Positions 9,695-21,194 of a DNA stretch of 64,000 nucleotides are shown piece after piece. A program made the position numbers and the translations under genes. Source of the stretch: Haemaphysalis longicornis (lineage: Eukaryota; Arthropoda; Arachnida; Ixodida; Ixodidae); NCBI GenBank assembly GCA_013339765.2, contig CM023457.1:49625745-49689744 (forward strand), in the 5' to 3' direction. The first letter of the stretch is position 1. Each line of letters starts with the position of its first letter. The notes under the pieces were generated by a model, which was not told the DNA's origin, searched no databases, and saw nothing but the letters and a program-made list of their open reading frames with translations.

Positions 9695-10410
9695 TCACGG
9701 ACAGCCACTCTGGAGGGTCAAGTTGAGCCTCCACACTTCGATGATCATTCGCATAAAATCAGCAAAATACTCTTTCGAGCGTTTAGCATCAACGTCACGG
9801 TGACGTATAGCCATACCCGGCTTCCAAATGCCGTGCAGGGCCAGGACCATGACGAGGTCGTATGGTACCCCGTTAGGAACCAATGGGTAGGAACCTGATC
9901 ACATGCGCGTCCAGAGGAGAGTCTTTTTTCGAGGTCCGCTAAAGCTCGTCCCAGAAAAAAAAAAAAAAAAAAAACTGCGTCCCAACACTCGAGGAACACA
10001 TGTTCTACTGTCTTGAGTTTCTTACACCGGTAGCATACAACCCCCATGGAATATACAAACCGTTATCTTCCTGCCACGTTTTCACTGGAAGTACACCCGC
10101 GTGAAGTTTAAAAAAGGAAGACTTAACCCATGGGGCATTGTCATTCTTTTTACACGTTTTAGCACGTCCTGCCCAGGCCCTGCATGGTACATTTTACTGT
10201 ACAACGGCACAGGTAGTACAATACCAACCAAATCACGGTGCAACGTTTTCCGCGTAACTGTTGATAAGAGCTCTAATCTAAACAGAAACGTGCACGCAAA
10301 AACTGGGTCGCTTGAACTACTTCACTCAACAAGCCCTTGATTATACTCCGACAGAAATATCTGCAGACGTAACAACAAATTCAGGCAATGCCCTTGATAA
10401 CTTCAGCTGA
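9695..10410 (-). mobile_element. LINE ('tick transposon') C-terminal coding region, decayed
   Basis: Several frames on the minus strand together give the end of a non-LTR retrotransposon polyprotein. In order they are VVQATQFLRARF, SKMYHAGPGQDVLKRVKRM, KSSFFKLHAGVLPVKTW, CYRCKKLKTVEHVFLECWDA (zinc-knuckle CxxC...H...C) and GVPYDLVMVLALHGIWKPGM, then the stop at 9695. A 20-base A run (9955-9974) and several frameshifts break it. The same family recurs at 26102-26353 and 41583-41870. The clade is not determined from this end alone. Confidence 0.75.
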
Positions 10411-10524
10411 CACAGAGTGCGCTAGAAAGGATCGTTTACATCACGAAATAACAAAAAGCGATTGTCCCCTTGCCATAACTTGTGCTATCATCACTCTCCG
10501 GGTCAACAGCATTTCCTTTGGGTT

Positions 10525-10901
10525 CGTAGCACGGGCGTTGGCATTGGACTGAGCTGCGTGTTCTAGCGCGTCGCGGTCCACTTTGGGGGAGGCCGGGCCT
10601 GCCTGTCATGACGAACTTCCAGCGGCAAGTTCGGAAAGAAATGTGAGGTGCAACATCCGGGTCTCCGACGAAGGTGGAGGAGTGGCCAGCTCTGTTGTTG
10701 CTCCAGCCCTGCACCACTAGTACAAGTTGCGCCAATTGTTTGTAGGGCAGATTCTCGTTTGGCTTATATTTATTTATAATTGTATTAGTTACACTTATAT
10801 TATTTATTATATTTATTTTGACTTTTCCGTACCCTTCCAATCAGTGCGCCTGGGTCAGCAAAGTCACCATGTTAAAATAACTCAGGTTAGATTTTTCTGG
10901 C
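10525..10901 (-). repeat. Right inverted arm of 2.9-kb composite structure
   Basis: Reverse-complement partner of 8031-8420. It differs by a few substitutions and lacks small insertions of the left arm (for example CGCGACGCG here against CGCGTTATCACGCG). Minus-strand reading after the arm gives an alternative frame, PKVDRDALEHAAQSNANARA... to a stop near 10436, which may be a piece of gag-like or other coding sequence. I cannot assign it. Confidence 0.7.
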
Positions 10902-10904
10902 AGT

Positions 10905-11774
10905 ATTCACTGGTGAAGATTGCAAACAGGTGAATTCCAAAGGAAGTCCCAAATAAATGAGATGGAAATTAAGGAAAACCGATGAATAGTTAGACACTCC
11001 TGAGCGACTTTCTCCCACGCTCCCTATGACGCTACACCGAGTTTTTGTTGTTGTTGTTGTTGTTGTTGTTACTGTCTGCGGACAAAAGTTACCGGCTTTT
11101 ATGAACAACGAATATAATGCGCAGCGCAAAACTGAAAGGAACACTAAAGGATGTTCAGTTGGACATCAAAGCTTAAGAATACACAACTCATCACCTCTTA
11201 AGGGGCCGTCGGATTGTTCTTCATGAAAGCGGCATTCATGGGAGGATAAGTGCGTTAATCGAGTTAATCCGCCTCTTTTTGTGCTCTGTGCCGGGATATG
11301 GCTTCGCTCGAGGAGTTGAAAGCATGGGAAATCCTTACGTAGTTATTCGCGCCGCACCTTCCAGCAGCACGCGACACTATTGCATTTCTCTGCAGCCTCT
11401 AAAGTGGTAGTAAGGTAAAACGTTTTATTTAGAACGTAGTACCAACGGTCCAGAACGTATCCACTGGTATAGTGATTCAGAGCGTAAGAAAATAGAAATT
11501 ATATAGCAAGCAATAAAGGCGGCTCACAACCGTCTCTCGTCGGCGAGGTTATCGCGAGGATATTGCTGTTATCGTTATCGCCTCTTTGTCTGTCTCTGTG
11601 ACTCGATTCAGCCAGCCGGTCAACATGAAACAGCAGTTGCGCACTAGGTTCTTACCCATAGCCGAATCGAACTACTGTATCTAAGTCCAGTGGCAATGTT
11701 TACCAATGTTCACCCACTATCGATATAGACCTACACAAGCATCGCATGACCCGTGGATCGTTACCCGAGTCAGT
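10905..11774. other. Unassigned, with TTG microsatellite
   Basis: Holds a (TTG)n tract at 11044-11070. The rest shows no exon, SINE box or inverted repeat that I recognise. Confidence 0.4.
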
Positions 11775-12118
11775 TTAAGGGAGGGGCTCTTTTAGGGGCG
11801 AAGCCTCTTAAGGGCTCGGGCTGTCGGCGGCTCCTGTCGCCCGTCTGCAATCGTCGCTCAAGTAGTGATGTACCTAAAACACCGGGACCTCGTTTACGCC
11901 TTCGCGCTGGGGCGTTCTCGCCTCGTAACGGTGTTCTAAAAAACACCGGGACACTCGTTTACGCCTCGCGCTAGGGCTTCGTGCTTCAAAGAAGCGGGAA
12001 TTTTACAGAAAAGCTGTATACCTCTACCCCCCAAAGGTTTCATCTCCGTTGGCGAAAACGCCTAGGCGCCAAGAATACACTTATACACTGCGGGCTTCGC
12101 CCCTCCCCAGGTTTCACG
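11775..12118 (-). repeat. GGGGCGAAGC-ended repeat, copy 1
   Basis: Matches, in reverse complement, the copies at 21195-21560 and 29862-30187. Shared parts in minus-strand order are GGGGAGGGGCGAAGCCCGCA, GTGTATAAGTGTATTCTTGG, GAAACC..., CAGCTTT(T/G)CTGTA, then one or two units of GCGAGGCGTAAACGAGTGTC plus CCGGTGTTTT, and ...GACAGCCCGAGCCCTTAAGAGGCTTCGCCCC. It is short and non-coding. Ends resemble short inverted GGGGC(G/A)AAGC motifs. Confidence 0.7.
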
Positions 12119-12867
12119 TTAGTGGAGATGGCCGGATTTCTTCTCTCCTCAGTTTTTGCCAGTTTTTTTTCGCCAATTGAGTCAAGTAATACTTGAGCGA
12201 TGCTTGCGCCTTAAATAACTAGCACTGGTAGAGAGATGGTATGGTCATGGCCTGTGCCTCTGTGTGGCAAAATTATTTCAGTGGAAATACCACCTGCCAC
12301 TGAGGTTTTTCATTTCGTGTTGAGCATTGATTTCTCACCATTTTACTGAGAAGCTGTTAGTAATATGCACATGCGAATCTTTAGTGGTCCCATTGATTAT
12401 CGTCCCTGTCGACGAAATTAGAGAACAGAGGCTCTAAAACTAAATCAAGTTCAAGTTTACTTCACTTCCGGCGTGTAACACAACCGAGTACAGAAACAAC
12501 TACGACCGTCATTTTGCCATGTTGGCATGAGAAATGAATTTTTACCTTGCTTCGATGCGGGAAGCGACGCACACGTTACGTCGCTTCGACCAAATAAGCG
12601 TTGTCGCGAATTTTTAGCGAAAGAATGGCGGATGTTGCCTAGTGGTGAACGCCGGGTGACCGCGACGACAACGATAGGCACTGGAGTGGTGTCCCTTTTG
12701 GGACGAAACCACCCCAGATCATTTTAATATAATATAAATAAATTAAATTTAAATTCTTCGACCAAACTGACCTAACCACGGTTAAAATCAAACAGAGAAT
12801 AAGAGACGTGGATACATGCTCAAACGAACCCATAGATGGCGCCAGGCGTGCATCGGCCCCACGGGAT
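12119..12867. other. Unassigned sequence
   Basis: Gene-free as far as I can see. An AT-only tract (ATAATATAAATAAATTAAATT) lies near 12726-12750, just before the inverted-repeat element. Confidence 0.3.
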
Positions 12868-13118
12868 ATTAGAGTTTTAGCACTCCGCGTGCTCCGTCCG
12901 TTCCGTTCGCACCGTGTTTACCGGACCCTACTGGGCACTTGCGCATTCGTTCCTGTAGGGTGGACTAGTTCCGCGCGCCGGCCCTCGTCATGCCCGCGCA
13001 TTCGTTACGGTAAGGGGATGCCCTCTTCGCCTTGCTCGCGCGCGCAGGCGCAGTCGGGTCCCGGTGAACACGGTACGAACGGAAAGGACGGAACAGACGG
13101 AATGCTAAAACTCTCTAT
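12868..13118. mobile_element. MITE-like element with about 58-bp terminal inverted repeats
   Basis: The left end is AGAGTTTTAGCACTCCGCGT followed by GCTCCGTCCGTTCCGTTCGC. The right end in reverse complement is AGAGTTTTAGCATTCCGTCT followed by GTTCCGTCCTTTCCGTTCGT. The match runs on to CACCGTGTTTACCGG / CACCGGG. Total length is about 250 bases, GC-rich inside, with no transposase. The open frame spanning it (12808-13221) is a by-product of GC content. Confidence 0.8.
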
Positions 13119-13377
13119 TGTTTGTGGCGGGACCACCAGGCGCCCACTCTCCGAACTGCTTTTTACCCATGCGAACTTTATTTTCTTTCCTATTCTTCTA
13201 ATCAACAATATCAACGTATGATCATGTTCCATTTCTATAGTGTAATTTCGTGCTCTTCGCTTAACTTGAATTTATACCGATTCGCTTGATAGTGTTATGA
13301 AGTTGGTGCGTTAGCCGTAAAAGCTAACCCGTTTCATGGCCAAACTCCCACGTAGAACGTACCATGGTGAAGGAACA

Positions 13378-13800
13378 GCAACGACAACAGCAACACCAAC
13401 AACAGCAACGACAAAGACGACGACAACAACAATAACAACGACGAAACGACGACAACAACGGCATCATCATCATCATCACACCAACACACAGCATCAACAA
13501 CATCAACAACATCATCATCATGACCATCACCTCACCACCAACAACAACAACAATGAAAACAACAACAGCAACGACGACGACAACAAGAACAAAAACAACA
13601 ACAACATAACGACGACAACAGCATCATCAACATCAACAACAACGTCATCACAATCAACAACAACAATGCAACAACAACAACACAGCACAACAGACAACAG
13701 CATCAACAACAGCAACATCAACAACACCATCATCATCATCATCAACAACAACCACAATGACAACAACAACAGCAACGGCGACGACGACAACACGAACACC
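13378..13800 (+). repeat. Impure CAA/CAN trinucleotide array
   Basis: About 420 bases of CAA, CGA, CAT and GAC triplets. It yields long frames on both strands (poly-T/N/H forward; poly-L/V/C reverse) that are repeat artefacts, not proteins. Confidence 0.9.
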
Positions 13801-16149
13801 AAAGAATCATATTCAGTCTGTTTATAGCAACGGGTATCACTCTCGTCCTTCCGGGCAATGCGTAAACCAGACGCGCTTCCGTGCGAGCACGAACAGACAG
13901 CGCACCTTGTTCCGCGTATTCACTGAAACCCATCCTCGCTTTCCCCGCTACCGCTCCTCCTCTGAACCTTTTGAACCCCAGCCGGCACGAATAACAGCGT
14001 GAAGAGATCGCTCTGAGGACTTTCACGCCCGGGGGTCGTCGTTCGACGGGCGCTATAAAAGTCAGGCCCCATCAAGCGGCCGCGTCAAGAGACGCGCATT
14101 TTAAGAGCGCGCACGACGTGCGTGAGCCGCCAGACAAACTCAGCGTGAGTGGACGTGCCCCCATCGGTTCGGGAATGGAAAAGGGGGGAGAAAAACAGCA
14201 AGAACAGCAAATGGAAATGAGGCCAGGCCGTCTGAACGCTTCGTTTGTTGTTGGCGTCCGCTGCGTATACACGGCGGTCGTTTGCGCGTGCGTCAGCGTT
14301 AGGCGGGCGAAACAACGCAGCAAGTTTAGGACGGTCTGGACAGTTTGATCTGACCCGGGGGTCTCGTCGCCACCATAGGCGTCGCTCTGAAAGCGCGGGA
14401 CGAGAATAACTGGGTGATGCGCGCGGGGGGGAATGGTTATCGACGTACCTGGTGGAGATTTCTGCCCTAACCACCAGTTACGGTGCTCTTTTATACCGTT
14501 ATTTCTAGACGCTGGCTGTTGAAAAGACGTTTGAAAGAAACTCTGCTCCAGCCGTTGGTGGCGAATGCATTGGAGGCGACGTACAATCTAAGCAACCGCT
14601 TTGTGTGTGTTGACGTTTAGAACCCGTTGGCTTATACCAGGCCGTTAGCCTTTTCGTTAAATTCGGTTTTAACCATCATTGCGACTAACCACCAACAACT
14701 AAGTACGGGCGATCTGGACTGACGTGCGCTGCCTGCTAATTTTGTTTTAGCTTTTACATCTCCTTTTATCACAGCTTCCAAGCCTGTCTGTTGCTAACGA
14801 TGACGTACCCATAATTGTGAGGGTTGAAACGCTTGAAACTGTTAGGACGGCCCAGTTTGGATACCCTTATTGCGTTTAGAGCCATTACGGACCCTACGCT
14901 ACTGCGAGTACGCACTAGAAAAAGAAAAGGAAACTCCGCACCTGTCATCGCCTTCTTTCTACACGCTCCACCTCACCTCACTAAGGCCACTCAAATCCGC
15001 CTACCACAACTAAATCGCTGCAATGCCCCAATTCTAGCACCGCACACGAAACCCCCCATGCTGTCTGGTATGTGCGGTTACCCCAACACTCACAACCGAT
15101 ATTGGCACTGCCATGGAACCGCTTAATCACTCAACTCCTCTCCCCCAGCATTCTCACCCAACATGGATTTCTCCTGCTACAGACGGTCAGTTCTCGTGAA
15201 AATCGTGCGGCGCTATGGCCCCAACTTGTACGTGCAACACCTGAAATTCGTGTAGGACTGACAACTGCCTTCATCGCTGCATGCATATACTACAGGGGAT
15301 TCTGCTGCCGCCGAACTGTGCACTAAATTGCCAGGATTCGGGCATGAATCGTTCAGTTAAGGCATTAGCCCGGTCAGTGCTCCCCTCTGCATCACGGGAG
15401 AGAAGGAAACCCCTTGAAGCGTGCCTTCACAATCTTGACAAAACACGGGCCGCTTTGCAAGCAAGCGCGACTGACCTCTTGTCTTGTGTCAATATCAATA
15501 GTGAGATATTTCTACGTGTGTGTTCGTTTTGTGCTCACAGATGAACCCTCTGCTTTCCTTCATTCCAGAGCCATGATTACGTTAGAGCGATGAAGTGGTC
15601 ACTACAGTGCGAACTGAGAAAATACTCACAGCTGGGACCAATACCTGTGGCTTAATACTGCGCAGTTCCCTGTCATAGCGCCACCGGCATTCGTTAAAAA
15701 TACATGTTGGATGAACAAGTTTTGGCACGTAGAACGTAGCTGTCTATGCGTCCGCGAAACACCTTTTGAGCCTGCCGAGTAAATGAATCGTGTCGTAAAA
15801 TAACATGGTTGCCAATATCTGTCACAAACGCAACCACTTCAAGCTCAAAAGCGAACTTGAAACGTCGTCGTCCTCATACACTTCGGAGTGGTAAGTGAAG
15901 CGTTCTTACAGCGCCATCAAGGGTCTGCTGGCATGCTCTCGTCTCGCAAGTTCAATTCTTCAGGGGTTCGGGAAAGAGGGGTCGGAGTGAGGCCTGTTTG
16001 CGATGCGCTAGACCCCTAGGCCTGCAGCATGCTCGAAGCTGGCAATCCGAGGGTGGAAAAGCAATTCTTCAAGTGAGCGATGAACTCGGGTTTGCTATTT
16101 GTCGCTGTGATTTGTAAGCAATAATTTCTCGAAAAAAAAAACAGACGCC
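13801..16149. other. CpG-rich then unassigned region
   Basis: 13840-14480 is GC- and CpG-rich and holds TATAAAAG at 14054-14061 on the plus strand, which could be a core promoter, although no downstream exon is identified. At about 14990-15110 a frame reading ETPHHAVWYVRLPQHSQPIL loosely recalls the 'ET.yHmvW.C' knuckle of LINE ends. I consider that possible but unproven. The remainder is unassigned. Confidence 0.3.
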
Positions 16150-16764
16150 TTAAAGGAGTACTGACACGAAATTTTCGTGTCACGTTTTTTTCGCTGCTAT
16201 GGGTGCCTATTAGCCCACTAATCATAGAATGGCACATTAGATGGTCGATCGCCGCGTAAACAACAATTTACGGCGTCGTTTATTCGTGTCAGTTTCGGTT
16301 TCGACAAAGCGAACGCCGAGTGGCCGCCATGACAGGAGGTAGCACATGGACGTCACCATTCTTGTCGCACCGCTTCCGGTCTGGACGCGCTCGCTCGCGA
16401 GCGCACGCGTTCACCCAAACAGGCCGAGGTCTTCACGTGGTCTTCACCATCCCCGCGCGACGGGGCAGCATGACGTCAGTCCCAAAACCATGACGTGTAC
16501 AAAAAGTGTAGCAGCGCGCGCCAACCACAGCCAGCGCGTCGGCTGCGTCACGGGAGCCCCGACGTCGGCATTTCGAGGCAAGTAACCGATCATGTCATGC
16601 TGGCCCGCTCTGGGCTTCCTCGCGCGGGCAGATATTAGGGTGGATTTAAAATTTGTTATACTGAACAGCTGCGGTTGAAAGTTGCTGGGAGGTATCTCCT
16701 GATAAGAAGGAAGCATTTTACATAGTTATCTCAGCTCTGAAATTTCGTGTCACTACTCCTTTAA
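16150..16764. mobile_element. TTAA-flanked MITE, 615 bp, TIR TTAAAGGAGTASTGACACGA
   Basis: Left end TTAAAGGAGTACTGACACGA (16150) and right end, in reverse complement, TTAAAGGAGTAGTGACACGA (16764) match at 19 of 20 positions and continue AATTT. TTAA sits at both edges as the likely target duplication. Just inside the left end is a palindrome, TGACACGAAA-T-TTTCGTGTCA. The interior is CpG-rich and non-coding. A non-autonomous DNA transposon that used TTAA targets fits. Confidence 0.85.
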
Positions 16765-19346
16765 GATATTTTACTGCAGAGCAAATAATTCACTCTATAA
16801 ATCGTTCGCGACACTGCAGGTGTGAGTTGTGAAGTTTAGAAATGATGGGCAACATTACCTTACCCCGCTCGACAAGGATCCTGTAAGCCAGTGGCATGTC
16901 GGTTGCAAAGAAACGCTTCCTTTGCATTTTTAGACGATTTGATCCTTACCGCCTACAGCCTAGTCGAATGTGCCGCGACCATTCATGTCAGCTATCGTGA
17001 CGAAAGCAATAAATGACAAGTCATTTTGAAAAAAATTCAAGAGCCATTCGTTTCTGTAATGGTGTGTTACCGACGAAGCTGAAGTTCCGACTATTCGCGT
17101 CCTGCCCAATAATTACGACAAAAGAGCAGCGAAAACGCGAAACCGAGAATGGCAACTTGCCTTGACGACGGAGCCGCCACCCAGAGGAGCCGGAGCAAAC
17201 TAAACACGCAAACACTTGGAACGCCGACAAAAAGCGGGTGGTGTGAAAGCAGATATGGTCGGTGGCTGGCACACAGCGACAAACTTTTGAGGAACCATTA
17301 TGATCCACCGGACAGTCCACTGATCTTGAAAATGTTGCCTCTTGATAACTAATCTACTCAAAATGCATGTCCAAGTGATGAGACATATGACATTCTGCGC
17401 AGAATCAACCGATGTTGCATCAGTTTCGTGACCTGAATTTTCGCCCACGCGGTATAAAAACGCACGCGGAACTCTATCCACAAGCAGCTTAGCTGCAAAA
17501 AACCATGATCTGGTTACTCTAAACGGCGTTGTGAAAACTACCGTGTCTGAGTCAACTTTCTCCGATCACTATCTTAATGTCATCATTCAATTTTGTTTCT
17601 GTCGTGGAGGCTTTTCCGCCAAGCTCAGTCTTGGAACCAGAGTCTACGTGCGATGACTTTACTGAGTCACACAGTATCCGGAAAGCGACACGGCCTGGCC
17701 ATGCTCGTGATCTGGTTTCCGGATGCCAGGACACCGACGACTGTGTACCATTTGCATACTGTAATGTATCTTCCCAAGCAGTAACCCTTCGCTTCCTTGG
17801 AACACGGATCACGTTCGAGATGTCCTGAAAAGTACCGCGGCAAGGAACGTTAAGTTCCCGTCCTGAGATGAAAAATTTTCATAGCCATGACTGGTTTCAA
17901 GATCACAGGCGTAAGGAAGTCAGATGCGTGACTACGCGCAACCGAGGTGAAGTAGAAACACGTTAATTTCCCATCTGTATGCATGTATGCAGTTAAGTGT
18001 TCGTCATGCAGTGCTTTTTCGTTTCCTATTGGGCGTAACCGGCGCCACCCGTGGTCATTGAAAGGCGTTGGGGTGAAGTGGCAAAGTTCAGAGGCTCATC
18101 CACTACGCGGCATTGGGATGCAAGTCGCTTCCTGTTGCTTCTCAAGATGCCAACATTGCCCTTAATGGTACCGAAACGAAAACTGGTATAATGGGCAGTA
18201 GCGTAACGGTTGCACGCTTCCGTTCGTGTCTGAACCTCCCCTGAAAATATCAGGAGGGAAAACAAAGCAAAATTTTGGATATCCATCATGTGAGTAACGT
18301 TGAAACATTTGCGGTCAATCGCTACGTTTTTTTTTGTGCCAGATTTTAAGAGCGAAGCTCTTTAGCAAATTGTAATTTTTTTGTAACTCGGCGACAACGC
18401 TGCAGTTAACAAAACCAAGAAAATACTTAGTGCTCGTGTGTGCGTGCCTCGCAACGACAGCCCAGCGTCCCCTGCGCACGTTTGTCAAGCCAATCATACC
18501 CTCTTAAAGAGATTGGCCAGATTAGCCAAAAAAAAAAAAGCTCCAGCGTTCTCTGTAATGGCTGCAACACTTGCTCGGAACGAGAAAGACACGTCATAGT
18601 ATACGCCCCGACAAGGTAATGCCCAACGGTTATCACTTCCAAAAAATGAAAGAAGCTCACACTTAGAGCAACAATAGTCGAGCAAAGGTCGTTGCGGCAC
18701 CAAAGTAGCAAATTGGCTGCTACAGTAGGCTTAAACCTTCGTGACGGTCGTGAAGGTTGCGGACAGCTTCGCTACCTTCAAGCCTTACGCGTTCGTCTGT
18801 AAGCATGATTTGAAGCGCGCTTCACTTACAGTGCATTCGAACAGTTCCTAATATTGCTAAAATTCTCTTATTCTCTCGTCGTGCAGCAGTGTGCATTTTA
18901 ATTTCGGAGCAAGGTGTCATTTTTATCGGCATGTCTAGGTTACGACCAAAACAATGATTCACGCTTTTATTTTCAGGATCCTGGCTGTTGTCATTACCCA
19001 ATAATTTAAACCTTGACTCATACTCAGCCGTTATTACATTAACCGATCAATTTCTGCACTCACCGAGAATGAATACCGTATTTTAAAGGGGCATAATATG
19101 CACACGAGAACTTTACCAGCCAGTCTGGGCACCTTGTGTTACTCCGTAGGTAGCGTTCGGTCTTCGAGACGACATTTCCCATCTCCTCACCCGAAGCTTA
19201 ACAAAAGAGAAGTCATATTTTGGAGACCTCAAACAAAGACATTTCCCCACCCAACTTGGCTACATTGCATGCGCCCCCCCTCAGTACCCTGTCACATGTA
19301 AATTCTGCCCTAACCCATATACCCGCTCGATCACATGATCTTAAGA
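16765..19346. other. Unassigned, with possible LINE endonuclease scrap
   Basis: At 17501-17654 (+) a frame reads NHDLVTLNGVVKTTVSESTF, then SDHYLNV, up to a TGA. The 'SDHY' ending resembles the C-terminal SDH motif of a LINE apurinic endonuclease, but only this scrap is visible. TATAAAAA at 17453-17460 lies just upstream. The rest (17655-19346) shows only short hairpin strings (AGAGCGAAGCTCT at 18349-18361) and no exon I would defend. Confidence 0.3.
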
Positions 19347-19580
19347 CCCGCCGCGGCGGATCAGTGTCTAAGGCGTTGTGTTGCTGAGCCCAAGGACGCG
19401 GGTTCGATTCTTGGCCGCGGCGGCCGCTTTTCTGATGGAGGCGAAAAGCGAGAACGCCCGTGTGTTCGAGATTTCGGCGCACGTTAGAGATCCCCAGGTG
19501 GTCAAAATTATCCGAGAGCTCTTCACTACGGCGCGTCTTATCGCCTGTCGGCGTCGACGCGTTAAACATCATAATAATCA
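19347..19580 (+). repeat. tRNA-derived SINE (Ruka-like), copy 1
   Basis: Opens CCCGCCGCGGCGGATCAGTG, with A-box region GGATCAGTGTCTAAGGCGTT. The B box GGTTCGATTC is at about 19401-19410, then GCGGCGGCCGCTTTTCTGAT and a body (GGAGGCGAAAAGCGAGAACG ... AGATCCCCAGGTGGTCAAAA). The same order occurs at 26965-27198. Polymerase III boxes are near-intact. The order matches the tick SINE family I know as Ruka, recalled rather than searched. Confidence 0.85.
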
Positions 19581-19655
19581 GTCATGTGACCTTAAGTGCG
19601 CACATAACCCTTTCCTCCCACCTTTGTTTCCCAGCTTCCAATCCCTTAGCTGCGG

Positions 19656-19720
19656 GAGTGAGTGAGTGAGTGAGTGAGTGAGTGAGTGAGTGAGTGAGTG
19701 AGTGAGTGAGTGAGTGAGTG
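19656..19720 (+). repeat. (GTGA)n microsatellite
   Basis: About 16 perfect GTGA units. It lies between the SINE and the LINE end that starts at 19722. Confidence 0.95.
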
Positions 19721-19721
19721 A

Positions 19722-20046
19722 ACCTGATGACCAGCGCCGACTTGAATTCCCAGCAACTCCTGGTGTCCAGGGCTGAGACAGCGCGGTCGTCCTGTGGTCT
19801 CCTGTACTTTAATGAGACCGCACTCTTACACCACCATGCTCAAAATAAAAAAAACAACGACAACAACAACGACAACGACAACAGCAATAGCAACAACAAC
19901 AAAACAACACAACAACAAAAACAAACAACCACCACCACAACAACAACCACAACCACCACCCCACAACCCCAACAACCACCACCACCACCACCACCACAAC
20001 AGCAATAACAACAACAACAACAACAACAACAACAGCAACAACAACT
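19722..20046 (+). mobile_element. LINE 3' end with CAA-rich tail
   Basis: Coding scrap reads LMTSADLNSQQLLVSRAETA, then RSSCGLLYFNETALLHHHA, recognisable as the terminal block of an I/Jockey-type LINE ('.tS.dl..Q..LvsRAe.Ar..gLl'). It is followed by CAAAATAAAAAAAACAACGA and about 190 bases of CAA/CAC triplets. The array is most simply the expanded 3' tail of the insertion. Frames through it are repeat artefacts. Confidence 0.7.
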
Positions 20047-21194
20047 GAATGTGCACAATCGCTTTTTCACGCCAAAGAGCACGTATAAGTTAAGCTATTG
20101 CGCAAAACGACTGGTAACAGGGCCTGCAGATTCGTAAAAGCGTTAAAAAGCCTTTCACCGCTGTGCACAAGCCATTCACAAGGACCGGGATGCACAAAAA
20201 AGAGGACTTAATTGAAACTTGGCACTTCAGGCTGAACTGCTTATTGCTTTAGCTGCAGGAGCCTATTCGGCTTTGGCTTTTGCAGGACGGAACATGATGC
20301 TTCCTTTGTTGAGAAACAAAGAATTAAGGCTGTAATTCGCCTCTCTTGTTGCTCTTCTCGATTTTTGGTCGCGCAACACAGCACCTTCCACGTAGTAAAG
20401 AGGAACCGCGTAGAATCGGATTCAAGCGATCCAAGCAAGGGACGTGGTACAGCAATTCCTCAGCATTGTGGCTGTCTGGCGGACAGGTCGCGCAGCGGAC
20501 AGCACCAAAAATTCCAAAATATATGCCCCTGGTTAAAGTTTACAGACACCGGCAATAGCAAGAGCAGCAGCTCACGCGTTCAACGACGCAGAATGCATTG
20601 GCTGAAGCCGAGAATGAAGCACATTTTAGCGCCTGTTGTAAGCACAGAACCTCCTTAATAATGAATCTTTAAGAGCCGCATATGTGTCCTCTTAACTCTG
20701 CAGCCATCACAGCACGCATTTATTTTAGATGAACATGAAAGCCCGCTTAACGGCTTCCTCCAAAAAGAAAAGAAACTTCGGTGCGGCCCCTTTTCAGTGA
20801 CCAATCACGTGTCTTTTTTTTGGCGGGGGGAGGGATTTAGAAGATATCATATACTGTAGTATAATCAGGGGAGGGGCGTACTTTCATCGATCGGTTTACG
20901 CTGTTGGCGAGAGAGGTCCCGGAGCTCCCTTCATGGTAAACAGACAGGGAGCCCATCCGCAGGAGCGTGGCCGTGCTCCGACGGCCACCGTTAAAGGCTT
21001 CTACCTTTCACCTTAAAACTCATTACCATGGTTGGTTGCAGCGTGAGTGTGGCGGCTCTGGGTCCGCGGTGTCGCCGATACCGCCACCTGAATGCACAAG
21101 GTGCCCCGTGCGGGAAAACCCGATCTCGAACCATTATTTTTTGAGGCCGCTGAGACCGAACCGGAACTGAATATAGAAATCCCGAGCCATCTCC
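20047..21194. other. Unassigned sequence
   Basis: No recognisable exon or repeat. Overlapping short frames around 20340-20660 lack any motif I know. Confidence 0.3.

Noticed and set aside
12808..13221. 137-residue frame
   Set aside because: Runs through both inverted ends of a MITE-like element; no domain.
13336..13827. 163-residue Thr/Asn/His-rich frame and its poly-Leu/Val antisense
   Set aside because: Direct translation of a CAA/CAN triplet array; both strands stay open for the same reason.
19794..20082. Poly-Gln/Pro/Thr and poly-Cys/Val/Leu frames
   Set aside because: Artefacts of the CAA-rich LINE tail.
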